From assembly GCF_029168945.1 (NCBI RefSeq), contig NC_083610.1, positions 50,981,429 through 51,045,428 of the forward strand: a DNA stretch of 64,000 nucleotides, in the 5' to 3' direction. Below, piece after piece: positions 1 through 11,641 of this stretch; within the stretch, counting starts at the first letter, position 1, and the number at the start of each line of letters is the position of its first letter. The translations under genes were made by a program, and so were the position numbers. The stretch comes from Cannabis sativa. Taxonomy: Eukaryota; Streptophyta; Magnoliopsida; Rosales; Cannabaceae. Below the pieces are notes generated by a model. It searched no databases and had not been told where the DNA came from. It saw nothing but the letters and a program-made list of their open reading frames with translations.

Positions 1-250
1 TGGGGGGATGGCATGCTCAGGAGAGCTTGGATTTTCTCTGGGTTTACCTCAATCCCCCTCTGGCTGACGATGAAGCCCAGGAACTTCCCTGACTTGACCT
101 CGAAGGTGCATTGCTTTGGGTTGAGCTTCATGCCGTATCTCCGGACTACCTCAAAACACTCCTCTAAGTCGTCCGCATGGCTATTGCATGCTTTGGACTT
201 GAAGAGCATATCATCCACGTATACCTCCATGGTCCGTCCCAAGAGGCCTT
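1..250 (-). pseudogene. Tat copy A reverse transcriptase, distal fragment
   Basis: On the minus strand this encodes the YVDDML catalytic motif of a Gypsy reverse transcriptase and the following thumb segment (FLGFIVSQRGIE). It matches the same region of copy B near 40020-40260. It is the continuation of the reverse transcriptase at 5474-5914, separated from it by the Athila-like insertion; the five bases 246-250 (GCCTT) are duplicated at 5474-5478. The frame stays open to the window edge. Confidence 0.88.
246..250. repeat. Target-site duplication GCCTT (left copy)
   Basis: GCCTT directly precedes the TGTTAGG start of the 5' LTR at 251 and recurs at 5474-5478 directly after the ...GCAACA end of the 3' LTR. 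A 5-bp duplication is normal for Gypsy integration and fixes both ends of the inserted element. Confidence 0.92.
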
Positions 251-1555
251 TGTTAGGTTATTTTTAGTATTAATTTTAGATTAAGTTTAGTATATTTTTA
301 ATTAAGTTTTAATCGTGTTTGGAGCATTTTTACGCTTGTTATCTTTTATTTTTGCAGATTTAAAATAGAAGAAGATTAGAAAAATATCAGAGAAAAAGAT
401 GGGAAAAAGATAAAAATATCATGATATTTAAAATAGAGAAAATTGTGCAAGCTGAAACTTCAAGCCTGAATTCGACTATCTTCTGATTAGATTTTGGAAA
501 AAGTCAAAACATAAAAGTTCTAGATCTCTCTTTTATCTTTTCGGAACATCTTGCATCGTCCAATTCCGAGCAATATCGAGAGAGTTATGACCAAAATACT
601 ATCAGTCGACGCAGCAGAAAAAATATCTCGTTTGAGGTTTCCCAAAAATTTAAATTCGAATTGGAATTAAACATGTGCGTTTTTTCCATCTTTTTAGGCC
701 TTCAATGCCTATATAAAGGGAAGAAGGGAGTTGATTTTAGCAAGCAATTTTAGAGAGAAAAACAGAGAGAATACAGATGAAAAGTGGAAAGATCAACTGC
801 AATATTGGAGGCATTCTTCAGAGGGTTTTCAGCATTCTTCTCTTCTCTATTTTCATCTCTTTTCTTAAAGTTAATATGTGTGATTGTGCTCTCATGAGCA
901 TGTGTAGCTAAACACTTTAATTAGGGTTAGATGGATATTGTTTAACATTGTTTATGGTTTTAATATGATTAATTTTCCTCCTAATTTCTATGTATTCTAT
1001 TTTATTTGTGCTTAATTACTTTTAATTGTCTGATCACCAATTATCTGTCTATGATTTTGATGCGAGATCTGAGAAGTGAGTGTCAAATATGCTATAGTAA
1101 GATAGAACTGAATTTCGATATAGGACGAGAGTACCTATATGGTTTAGATAGCTTATAAGGTTTCTGTGTTTAAAGCCTGTTGCATGTTAAATTTATCACG
1201 AGAGTAGAAAGTTTGCATGTAATTGAGATTTATATATCTGAGAAGACTATAAATTACTTTAGTAAACCTGCTATTGCATAGAAATTAATATTAGGAAAAT
1301 AATCATATTAGGCCATATTCAATAGAAACAATTGAAATCGAAGCCCTAGTTTTTATTAACTTTCAATTTTCTTGAATCATTGCTTCTTACTAGTTTTTTT
1401 ATTTTTCATTCTTTTCTATACTTTTATTTAACTAAATAGAAGTAAAAGTTTAATTTTAACGTACTTAACTACACTCCCTGTGGGATCGACCTCACTCCTG
1501 GTGAGTCTACTACTTGAAACGGTACGTACACTTGCGTGTGCTAAATATCGCAACA
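251..1555 (+). repeat. 5' LTR of the Athila-like element
   Basis: The LTR starts TGTTAGG and ends GCAACA. A TATATAAA box lies at 710-717, so transcription probably starts near 740. The sequence repeats at 4172-5473 with scattered substitutions and a short deletion near 5246. Confidence 0.92.
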
Positions 1556-1561
1556 AGTTTT

Positions 1562-1579
1562 TGGCGCCGTTGCCGGGGA
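1562..1579 (+). other. Primer-binding site, tRNA-Asp type
   Basis: TGGCGCCGTTGCCGGGGA begins six bases after the 5' LTR. From memory it is complementary to the 3' end of plant tRNA-Asp(GUC) including CCA. Athila elements are known for this primer. Confidence 0.85.
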
Positions 1580-1757
1580 GTGATAGTTAATATTATTAAA
1601 AATTAAATTTTGTTCTAATTTGGTTTTCTTTTTAGTTTTAGTATTAATTTTTTTTTAATTTTGTTATTTCAAATTTTTATCTTTTTAGTACTAATTTAGT
1701 TTTTTTTTTATTTTACTAATGTTTTATTGATGAGTTTGACCTGCAAGGTAAAGCCAA

Positions 1758-2705
1758 ATGCTATACCTTGAGGATTTTGCCCAACAACACAATGAGCCAT
1801 TCTATTCTGCTTGGAGGAGATTTAAAGAGTATGGAGAGAGATGTTATCCCACTTTCTCAAGTGGGTGTTTTACGTGGCTATTTTATAATGGACTTATTAA
1901 TGAAATAAGAAGCTAGGTTGATTATGGAGCAGAGGCAACTGGAGCACCTCTATTAATGAGAGGCTATGATGTAATAAATCTGTTGAATAACATGGCAGAT
2001 TTTGATTACGACTGGCATTGGGATCCATTACTTCAGGGTTGGAGTCACCAATACCCACCTTATTGCCCAAATTCATCCCAACAATCTGAAAAAGAGGAGC
2101 AACTACTAGCACTTATGCAATCACTTCCAGGAGAGATTAATCGCTTAACTGACATGGTGAGATCCTTATGTGATAATTCAATGGCTCATGATTCAGAATG
2201 TAATAATTCCAATGATGAAAGTTATGAGAGTTATTGCTACAATGAAGAAGGGTCATTAGTTGAGTACAAGGAAGATAATGAGCCTACAATTGAAGATCAA
2301 GATCCTTGTGAAGAGGAACTCATTGAATATGAAATCACAAGTGAGGGTATGAATACCCACGTGGAGAGTGAGCAACAAGAAGAAGGGTTGTTAGATGAAA
2401 GTGTAGCTACTGTGACATTGGAGGATGAGGAAGCACATGACATCATTGATCCGACTTCATCAATGATATTGACTAATAAACCACCAATGAATCCATGTAT
2501 TTCATCAACACCATATTATATCCTCTACAAGCTACGAAAGGCTTCTCCCCAAGCACATCATCCAAAGTCTTATGTTGTTGGTGCTGACTTTGGTTCAAAC
2601 TCATCGCTTTCCAAGCTTGAAGGCAAGTACAATAATAATTTTCAAGTTGTCTTGCATGACGCTTATTACGGGCGTCAACCGCTTATTGATGTGGCACTCA
2701 GGTAA
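1758..2705 (+). pseudogene. Gag-like protein of the Athila-like element, one internal stop
   Basis: The frame opens at ATG 1758 (MLYLEDFAQQ) and reads to 2705, 316 codons with the stop, with one in-frame TAG at 1914-1916. The first 80 residues look like a retrotransposon gag core: SAWRRFKEYGERC, then WLFYNGL, then after the stop an alanine/glycine-rich stretch and LLNNMADFDYDW. The rest is very acidic (many Glu and Asp) and has no zinc knuckle or protease motif. The part after the stop can also be read from its own ATG at 1956 (249 residues). It may serve as a gag-only protein or be a relic. Family placement is by recognition of the gag core only. Confidence 0.6.
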
Positions 2706-2950
2706 GTTTGCTTTCCTTTTTCTTTAATGTCACATTGGGGACAATGTGTCACTTTAGTTTGGGGGGGGGGGGTGACTTAATTTTTATTTTTATTTTGAGT
2801 TTTTTTTTTTTTTGAGTTTTATGACTTTTAATTTTTAGTTTTTAGTCTTTATTGTTTTGAGTCAATTTTCTTAATGTGAGTCAATTTAAAAGTAGGTAGA
2901 TAGCATGATTTGAAAAGTTCATTTTTTTTTCAAAAAAATCCATGTGCTTT

Positions 2951-3310
2951 GTGATATTACATTCTTGACTAATTTCAATTTACAGCATGGAGTCATATTA
3001 GGTAATTTGCTAGTAATTGAATTGTTTTATGCATGTTGATTGTGGAATGTGGAAAGTTGTTTGGAAAATTCTAGAACTTGCTTGCTTGCTACTTGAGGCG
3101 AAATAATAAATTATGCATGACTAGGAAATTGTGATATTACATTCTTGACTAATTTCAATTTACAGTATGGAGTCATATTAGGTAATTTGCTAGTAATTGA
3201 ATTGTTTTATGCATGTTGATTGTGGAATGTGGAAAGTTGTTTGGAAAATTCTAGAACTTGCTTGCTTGCTACTTGAGGCGAAATAATAAATTATGCATGA
3301 CTAGGAAAGT
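2951..3310 (+). repeat. 180-bp tandem duplication in the Athila-like interior
   Basis: Bases 2951-3130 and 3131-3310 are two head-to-tail copies of a 180-bp unit that starts GTGATATTAC, with only a couple of differences visible. It lies in the noncoding stretch between the gag-like frame and the 3' LTR. Confidence 0.9.
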
Positions 3311-4153
3311 GATTTAGGCAATTTTTTTTTATCGATTGTGTTTGTCAAGCCATCCCTATAATTTTATCCTAGTTATCCTTTTTGAGCCTTAACTTATTTT
3401 TTTCTACACATATTGAGCCTAAAAAGATAAACCCATAAATACCCAAAATTTCAATTCTAATCATACCATAAGTAGATCTTTAGTTTGGGGGAATTTGGAT
3501 GGAAGTTTGTTGTATGTGAGTGGAAAAAAGTGTGAAAATTGAGAGAATATAAAAATAAAAAAATTGATTGACAACAACTTGAAAAAAAGGAGAAAAGAAA
3601 GAAAAATCTGACTACCAGTGTCAAATCTAGAAAAAAAAAGATAAATATAAAGTTGTTGCACCCTTGTTGAAGAATATATCTCTCATGTAATTAGAAAAAA
3701 GGGTATTGGGATTGTGTGAAAAATATTGTGGGTGACATGATTTGAGAAGCTTATGGTATAGGAAAGCCTAAATGACCATTTCAACTACCTTTACCCTAAA
3801 CCTAACATTACAAGCCTAGAAAGACCTTCTGATTCTTAGTTGTGCATTAATCTATATTAGTAGAGAATAGTAAGTATTGCAAGCATATGGAATTTTGGGT
3901 TAGTGGATTGATGATTGTAATTGGCATGCATAAAGTGGTTTAATTGTTAGTTAATTGCATTCTATGGTTTCATGAGCTAAATGAAAATAAATTGAAATCT
4001 GTCAAGGGTGTAATTGAACTGAAATTCTGGATTATATGCATAAGTGAATTTTTTTTTCATAATCATGTTATTGAAGCTACTTGAAAATTACCCATGTTTT
4101 GAAGATTGACTTGTTTAATGTTTATTTAGTGTCTTACTCGAGGACGAGTAAAA

Positions 4154-4171
4154 GCTTAGTTTGGGGGAATT
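4154..4171 (+). other. Polypurine tract of the Athila-like element
   Basis: A purine-rich stretch ending TTTGGGGGAATT lies directly before the 3' LTR at 4172, the expected place for the plus-strand primer. Confidence 0.7.
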
Positions 4172-5473
4172 TGTTAGGTTATTTTTAGTATTAATTTTAG
4201 ATTAAGTTTAGTATATTTTTAATTAAGTTTTAATCGTGTTTGGAGCATTTTTACGCTTGTTATCTTTTATTTTTGCATATTTAAAATAGAAGAAGATTAG
4301 AAAAATATCAGAGAAAAAGATGGAAAAAAGATAAAAATATCATGATATTTAAAATAGAGAAAATTGTGCAAGCTGAAACTTCAAGCCTAAATTCGACTAT
4401 CTTCTGATTAGATTTTTGAAAAACTCAAAACATAAAAGTTCTAGATCTCTCTTTTATCTTTCCGGAACATCTTGAATCGTCCAATTCCGAGCCATATCGA
4501 GAGAGTTATGACCCAAATACTATCAGTCGACGCAGCAGAAAAAATATCTCGTTTGAGGTTTCCCAAAAATTTAAATTCGAATTGGAATTAAACATGTGCG
4601 TTTTTTCCATCTTTTTAGGCCTTCAATGCCTATATAAAGGGAAGAAGGGAGTTGATTTTAGCAAGCAATTTTAGAGAGAAAAACAGAGAGAATACAGATG
4701 AAAAGTTGAAAGATCAACTGCAATATTGGAGGCATTCTTCAGAGGGTTTTCAGCATTCTTCTCTTCTCTATTTTCATCTCTTTTCTTAAAGTTAATATGT
4801 GTGATTGTGCTCTCATGAACATATGTAGCTAAACACTTTAATTAGGGTTAGATGGATATTGTTTAACATTGTTTATGGTTTTAATATGATTAATTTTCCC
4901 CCTAATTTCTATGTATTCTATTTTATTTGTGCTTAATTACTTTTAATTGTCTGATCACCAATTATCTGTCTATGATTTTGATGCGAGATCTGAGAAGTGA
5001 GTGTCAAATATGCTATAGTAAGATAGAACTGAATTTCGATATAGGACGAGAGTACCTATATGGTTTAGATAGCTTATAAGGTTTCTGTGTTTAAAGCCTG
5101 TTGGATGTTAAATTTATCACGAGAGTAGAAAGTTTGCATGTAATTGAGATTTATATATCTGAGAAGACTATAAATTACTTTAGTAAACCTGCTATTGCAT
5201 AGAAATTAATATTAGGAAAATAATCATATTAGGCCATATTCAATAGAAATTGAAATCGAAGCCCTAGTTTTTATTAACTTTCAATTTTCTTGAATCATTG
5301 CTTCTTACTAGTTTTTTTATTTTTCATTCTTTTCTATACTTTTATTTAACCAAATAGAAGTAAAAGTTTAATTTTAACGTACTTAACTACACTCACTGTG
5401 GGATCGACCTCACTCCTGGTGAGTCTACTACTTGAAACGGTACGTACACTTGCGTGTGCTAAATATCGCAACA
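4172..5473 (+). repeat. 3' LTR of the Athila-like element
   Basis: This is a near-copy of 251-1555, with its TATATAAA box at 4631-4638. It ends GCAACA at 5473 and is followed by the target duplication GCCTT at 5474-5478. Confidence 0.92.
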
Positions 5474-6593
5474 GCCTTTGAACATCCGGTTGACCATTCT
5501 TTGGTAGGTCGCTCCGGCGTTCTTCAGTTCGAAAGGCATGACTAGGTAGCAGTATACCCCCTTATCGGTCCTGAAGCTAATGCACTCTTGGTCTGCCGTG
5601 TGCATCTTTATTTGGTTATACCCGGCGTAGGCGTCCATGAAGGATAGTAATTTGAATCCAGAAGTGGCATCTACCATCTGGTCGATCCTGGGTAGCGGGA
5701 AGCAGTCCTTCGGACAAGCTTTGTTTAGATCAGTGAAATCTATACAAACTCGCCAAGTTCCGTTCGGCTTGGGCACCAGGACCGGATTGGCTAGCCATTC
5801 CGGATAGTATACGTCGCAGATCATGTTGTTCGTCAGAAGCTTATCCACCTCTTTCTCTAGAGCCTCGGCTTTTACCGAGTCGAGAGGGCGTCGCTTTTGT
5901 TGGACTGGGGGCATATCCGGGTTAACGTTGAAGATGTGTGGTGATGACGTGGGGACTTATGCCAGTCATGTCCTCTTGGCGCCATGCAAAAATTTCGATG
6001 GCGCCCTTCAGTGTTTGTATTATTTTTTCTTTTTCCTCCGGATCTAGGCTCTTTCCCAGCCGGAGTACTTTGGTGGAGTCGAGGTCGCACACTGATATTT
6101 CCTCGACATCCTCCATTGGTTCCACAATTTTTTCAGACCCCACTCGGGGATCCAACTCATCTTCTTCAGCCATTTCTGGCTCAATGGTTTCCCGGACCAT
6201 CAGCACGGGCAGGTGGGTTGCAACATTGTAACATTGCCTTGCCTCCCCCTGATTTCCTCTCACCGTCCCTATTTCAGCTTCCTGGGTAGGGAACTTTAAG
6301 CACAGGTGCCGAATGGATGTGACTGCGCCAAAGTCTACCAGGGCCGGTCGGCCGAGGATCGCGTTGTAAGCGGTCGGGCAGTCTACCACCACAAAGGTGC
6401 AGTACTTGAATGTGCTCTGGGGGGTGTCCGAGCACAAGGTGACTGGAAGTCTCACTTTTCCCATTGGGATAAGCGTCGTTCCATTAAACCCCGTGAGTTG
6501 GGAACCACTGGGTGAGAGGTCTCGGTCCGTCAGGCCTATTGCAGTGAAGGCCTCCTTGAAGAGTAGATTCACGGAGCTTCCGTTGTCAATCAA
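5474..6593 (-). pseudogene. Tat copy A protease and reverse transcriptase, proximal part (frameshifted)
   Basis: From 6593 leftward the minus strand encodes the aspartic protease region (IDNGSSVNLL, active site DNGSS) and a linker. A one-base deletion near 5938-5940, seen against copy B, ends this frame at 5922. The next frame, from 5914, starts MPPVQQKRRP and runs into the palm of the reverse transcriptase (VPKPNGTWRVCIDF, FMDAYAGYNQI). It breaks at the Athila-like insertion and resumes at 250. A two-base deletion near 6599 separates it from the gag part. It is not functional as it stands. Confidence 0.88.
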
Positions 6594-8892
6594 GACTGGC
6601 CACCACCTTATTAGCGATGGGGGTCTCGATAACTAGCAGATCATGGTGAGGGAAGCGCACCGTCTTGGTGTCTTCTTCCGTGAATGTGATGGGTTGATCC
6701 ATCAGCCGGGGCCTTTGAGCTGGGAGCTGAGTAACCTCCCAAACCTCGTTGTGCTTTACGGCCCCAGCATACCACTTTAGCTCTTTGCGGGTGGTTCCTC
6801 CAATATGGGGTCCTCCGGAGATCATGGCTACCCTCCCGTTGGGTCTGGGCGGCAGACCGGGGATGTGCTGGGCATCGCCCGCGGGAGCAACTGGAGCCAA
6901 TACTCCTGCTGCACCCCCCGGTGTTCCCTGGGGCACAACCCCTGTCGCCTGGCCCGGATTGAGGTGAGGCAGCCGATTCTTGATCCACTCATAGAGGTGG
7001 CCCAATCGGATCAGGTTTTCAATCTCGTCTTTAAGATTCTTGCATTCGTTGGTGCTATGACCAATGTCGTTGTGGTACTCGCATCTTTTGCTTGGATCCC
7101 TCCGGGAGCTATCTTTGTACAAAGGATGTGGTCTCCGGTAGTGCGTATTTTGCCTAGTAGCAAAGTACACACGCTCTTAGGGGTCCGTCAGCTCCGTGTA
7201 CTGGGTGTACTGGGGAGTGTACCCCCTTTTCTGACGCTTCTCCCCCGTCCGGGTGCTGCCTTTGGAGGATCTTTTACTCCTCGAGCCCTGGGAAGGGCCT
7301 GCCAGGCTAGCGGTTGGAGCGGAGTGCGAGGAAGCTTGCCCATTTATCCCTGAGGGATTTCCAAAATGGGATGATGCGGGCACCAAGGCCTGGCCCTGAC
7401 TATATCCGGGAGTGGCAGAGAACTGTATGCCGCTCATTGGCGGAGCCGCGGTCGGGACAGTACCCGAGGGCGGTGCTCCGGGCATGTACCCTGCTATCCC
7501 GGTGGGATAGTATCCTCCATAGGCCACTATTTGGGCCTCTTCAAGGTTGATATATTTTTGGACTCGCTTTTGGAAGTTCTGAAGGCTAGCAGCCCCTTCT
7601 TGTTGTAGTTCGTTCCAGAAGGGAGTCCCTATACGGATGCCTGCCTGGAGAAGTGCAAGCTGCTGTCCGTCATAAACCTTCTTGGTCTTCGAGGCTTCCT
7701 CTCGGAACCTCTTTATATAGTTTTTCAAGGTCTCGGTGGGCAGTTGCTTGATGTTAGTCAAGGCACTGACCTCCAGGTTGACCTTTCTTACAGCGACAAA
7801 CTGTCTCCGGAAGTTGGTCTGTAACTTGTTCCACCAGCCCACGGATCCTGGTTCCAGCTTCTTGAACCATTTCTCCGCGAACCCACTTAGAGTAAGCGGG
7901 AAGCACAGACATTTTGCGTCATTGCTGACTCTCATGACCGTCATGACACGGTTAAACCGCGACAAGTGGTCGCTTGGATCAGAGTTCCCGGTATAAGCTG
8001 CCATTTCGAGCATCTTAAAGTTCTTGGGGAGCTCGGCCTCCAGGATGTGCTTAGCACATGGCTCTCGGTCCTCACAGTCTGAGTCAGAGTCATCCCCTTT
8101 TTGCCTCCGGGAGACTCGGGCAATGTCTTTTCGGAGTATGGCAAGTTCCGCCATGATTCCTTCATTTAACGTACCCGTGGAGATCTCGGACCCGTATCTT
8201 TTTTGGTCAAGGTGATCCCGGAGATCACCTTGATTCCCATTGATTTGATTTCTCAAATCAACAGGAGGACATCTCTGTCCTCTTCTTCCTCTACCTCTGA
8301 GCTCTTGGTGCACGGAAACGCTTTTTCGGTCCTCTCGATCCTGAGGGCCAAGACTCCCTTTTTGGAGCTTGCCCCTCTGCGGACCTTTCCCTTTAGGGAA
8401 ATCTGAGCGGACCTTTCGCGGATCCTGCGCCTTTTTCTTTCGCCCAGGGGTAGAGGTAGGGTTTTTCTTTTGGTTCCCTTCAGCGGGATACCTTATGGGG
8501 CTAGGCTCCTTAGACTTTTGTTGTTGGGTACTAGGCGAGGATTCTTCTGGTTCCTTGCCGAGTCCTGCAGTCATTGCCTTAGGATGCACGTGAATACCAG
8601 CCGCCTCCATGGCTTTTTGCATGGCCAGCATCAGTTCTTGCATTTTTTGGTTTTGTGCTTTTTGGGCTTCGATCTCGGCTTCGTGATCGATAGCTTTTTG
8701 CCTGAGAAGCACCAACTCCGAGTAGCTACCTTCATCGTAGGCATACTCATCGAGGTTTCCCTCGTAGTCCTCATCAGGAATTCCTTCTTCTTCCTCAGAA
8801 ACCTCAGCTGCTCTTGAGGCTACATCCTCCTCATTTGGATCTTGAGCATCTTCTAGTGGGCGAGGTTGACGAGTACTTCTAGTCTCCACCAT
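6586..8892 (-). pseudogene. Tat copy A gag with one premature stop
   Basis: ATG at 8892 (MVETRSTRQP) begins a gag that matches copy B from 36593. A TAA at 7177-7179 replaces the CAA seen in copy B; the same frame then runs on through the zinc knuckle (CEYHNDIGHSTNEC, a CHHC variant usual in Tat gags) to 6586, where a two-base deletion shifts the frame into the protease. The N-terminal 270 residues are rich in Glu, Lys, Gln and Ser; the central part (LSRFNRVMTVMRVS to WNKLQTNFRRQF) is the capsid-like retrotransposon gag domain. Confidence 0.88.
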
Positions 8893-8955
8893 TTTTTGTA
8901 AAGTGAAGTGTATTTTTGCAGAAACTTTCTTCAGCTCTCAATGAAAGCACCAAAA

Positions 8956-9741
8956 TGTTGACCGAGGTTTTCGGCAACCGATAAAATATTATAAGTTTAG
9001 AGAGCTGTAAGAAAATTAGAGAAGGATTTTTACGTGGTTGGGGCGTTAATGAGCCTTAGTCCATGAGTCTTTGTTATTTATGGATGTATTTAATACAGAG
9101 AATGTATTTGGTGAGTGTTTCACTCTTATAAATACAGAGAATGTTCTTGGTGAGTATTTACTCTTCTTGCTCTTATGCAACCCAAGATTCTCGACCCCCT
9201 TTAATGAGCTTTGAGGGGGTATTTATAGTGTTTTTGGTGGGGTGATCCCCAGAACTATTGTACAAGTGTATCTGTAAGTATCCATAAAGTTGGGCATTCC
9301 CAATGAATATACCATGAGTAATGCATGGTCAAATCCCTAGGTGTTGTAGGGCTTTTATGTGGAATATCCTTATTGTCTTTTGACTGATGTGACTCTTCAC
9401 AGTGTAGCCGTCGATAGACTTAAATGATCATTACTTCGTAGCTGCAGATTGGGGGTTGTGCCGTCAGACTTTATTGCGTGTAGCAGTCCCAACACGCTTC
9501 CTCCCATGCGGCATTAAATGCGACTTGATTGCTCAGGGGAAGCCTGACACCTCGCAGAGATGCCTTAGTGTTACTTGGGCTTCCGGGAGCGTATGGGGCT
9601 CCCTATGTCTTCTCCGGGAGGCATGTCCCGGATGCTACCCTATTACAGAAAGATTTAGCAAATAATTTAAATGCTAAGCTATTTGATCTACGTGTCCTTG
9701 TCTGGTTGGTCCACGTATATTGGGCAAAATCAGGGGCAACA
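8956..9741 (-). repeat. 5' LTR of Tat copy A
   Basis: On the minus strand it starts TGTTGCCCC at 9741 and ends GGTCAACA at 8956, matching both LTRs of copy B. A TATAAATA box lies at 9220-9227 on the minus strand. The primer region TGGTGCTTTCATTGAGAG follows at about 8952-8935. Confidence 0.92.
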
Positions 9742-9746
9742 TATAG

Positions 9747-11148
9747 AATATGAATACTCTTTAAAATTAAATAAATTCAATTCTTATCATTCTATGTAAG
9801 GAATGATGAAGAGGAAATACATGTCTCCTGTGTTTAAATAACATTAATCATATTCATTGTTATTCTTATACTTGGATGTTTCAATCAATTTTCTTAACAT
9901 TCTTTTTGGATATTCAAAAATCAACATAAAATTGTATTAATAATAATCATTTTAATGATTCTTTAGTGTTATTCACATAAATATAATATATTTTTTTATA
10001 AATATAAAATATTTATTTCAGAAAATATTTGCCAAGATCTATATCGATATTAGATTTTTTTTTCATTGAGTTCAATGTCTTATTTTTCACCATTTTAGAA
10101 AATACAAGATTCATTTTATCATTTAAAAAAATAGAAAGTCCAATTAATAATTTTTACAAAATAGAAAATCTAAAATAATATTTTATATTTATATTTAATT
10201 TTCTCACAAGTAATACTAAATAATATAAAGGAAAATAACTATGAGCTATTTCTTTCATTAGGTTTACTCTTAAAGTTTTAATGAGAACTTTTTTCTAAAA
10301 AAAAAAAATCAACTAGGAGCTTCCTCTACATCTTTCTTACTATCCTTCAAGTTCTCCATCTAAACTCTCCCGCCTCCCTACCAATATATAGCTGGTAGCC
10401 TGGTAATAATGAGAGGTTAAAATGGAAAATAATAAAATGAAAGAAAAGAGAGAGAGATCAATCATGTTAATACTGAACTGACACGTGGTATAATCAACGA
10501 AAGAAAACAATTCAATTAATCGATTATAAAATTAAAACGTGCAACTGTCAGCCATTTTACAATTTATGCTCCCCATGTCTTGTTTTTTCTAATTGTTAAA
10601 TTATTTTATATAAATATCTATTTTTATTTTATGGCTTTTGACTAATAAGAATGTCCAAGTTCATTTATCAAATTTTGGTTTAGTTGTAAGGACAGCAATA
10701 TATTTTAATTCTAAAAGATTTTCATAACGAAAACGGCCGGGGTAATTCGAATCATAATTTTTGTACATATGGCATTTTCTGATGTCACATAAGCCATTTT
10801 TTTTTCGAATTATTTTATATATTAGTATAATATATATTTTATCAAAGTTTTATTTGTTTTTAAGCGGTAGTTAGCTTGATATTTTATTTGAGAACAAAAT
10901 AAATAAATAAATATTTGAAGAAGGCCTGTAATTGCGGATAGTCTTAGAAAACGACAAGAATAACTAAATGCATAGCTATTATGTATGTAAATAAAACTTC
11001 CTTGGTATTAGTAATGGTATACACAATAATAATATGTATATAATAAGCAAATCGGTGGCCGTCTTAATCATACGTGAGTCATTACCAAAATTTAAGAGAG
11101 ATTATTAGTAGTTGTTCTCCTAAAAAATAAGCAAAATAAAAATTAACA
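9747..11148. other. AT-rich intergenic DNA, no gene seen
   Basis: No reading frame of interest, intron pattern or clear repeat boundary is visible. It is AT-rich with several poly-A and poly-T runs. Confidence 0.6.
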
Positions 11149-11641
11149 AGGTGCCGTTTGGTAATACTTTTATTTTTTAATTTTTTAATCACAAAATGAA
11201 AGTAAAATTTTTGTTTTTAAAAAATTTGTTTTTGAAAAATAAAAATGCGTTCTGTAACCACTTTTATTTTTCAATTTTAAAAACAGAAAACAAAAGTGTT
11301 CTGTAAAGTTCATTTTTATTTTTATTTTTATTTTTTGATTTTATTTAAGTCGGGTCTAGATTCGGGGTCGGATTCGGGTTCAAGTCAAAAGTCGGGGTTA
11401 GCGCCAGGGCCATAGGAAGGGGATTTGGGTCCGGGTCTGGTCGTAATCTAAAAGATTGATTAAGAAAAAAAATTATTTAAGAAAATTTTGAAAGTGATTT
11501 TTTTTTTTTTAAATTTTGATTTTTAATTATAAAATTGAAAAGTAAAAACAGTTTTATATAACATGTTTTTGAAAAATATTTTCACTTTTTTACTTATAAA
11601 AACAGAAAACTGATTCAAAAAGTGTTATAAAAAACCACCTT
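11149..11641. mobile_element. MITE-like inverted-repeat element
   Basis: The left end AAGGTGCCGTTTGGTAATAC and the inverse of the right end (AAGGTGGTTTTTTATAACAC) form imperfect terminal inverted repeats of about 25 bp. The interior alternates A- and T-rich strings and a short GC-richer block near 11345-11440. No coding capacity. I could not fix a target duplication, so the superfamily is open. Confidence 0.5.

Larger units (their letters stand above)
251..5473 (+). mobile_element. Athila-like non-autonomous Ty3/Gypsy LTR retrotransposon (complete)
   Basis: Two LTRs of about 1.3 kb (251-1555 and 4172-5473) flank a 2.6-kb interior with a primer site matching tRNA-Asp, one gag-like reading frame and a polypurine tract. 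There is no protease, reverse transcriptase or integrase, so it must use proteins supplied by a relative. The primer type and the gag-like core point to the Athila lineage (inference). The two LTRs differ at few positions by eye, so the insertion is fairly recent. It sits inside the reverse transcriptase of Tat copy A. Confidence 0.88.
1..9741 (-). mobile_element. Ty3/Gypsy LTR retrotransposon, Tat lineage, copy A (partial, nested)
   Basis: Read on the minus strand this is a Gypsy element: 5' LTR 8956-9741, gag from 8892, protease, then reverse transcriptase reaching the left edge. It is the same family as the complete element at 35743-47917, so the integrase, antisense gene and 3' LTR should lie left of the window. 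The bases after the LTR end (TATAG, 9742-9746) are one half of the presumed target duplication. The reverse transcriptase is interrupted at 251-5473 by an Athila-like element. Comparison with copy B shows at least one nonsense codon and two frameshifts, so this copy cannot encode a working polyprotein. Confidence 0.9.
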
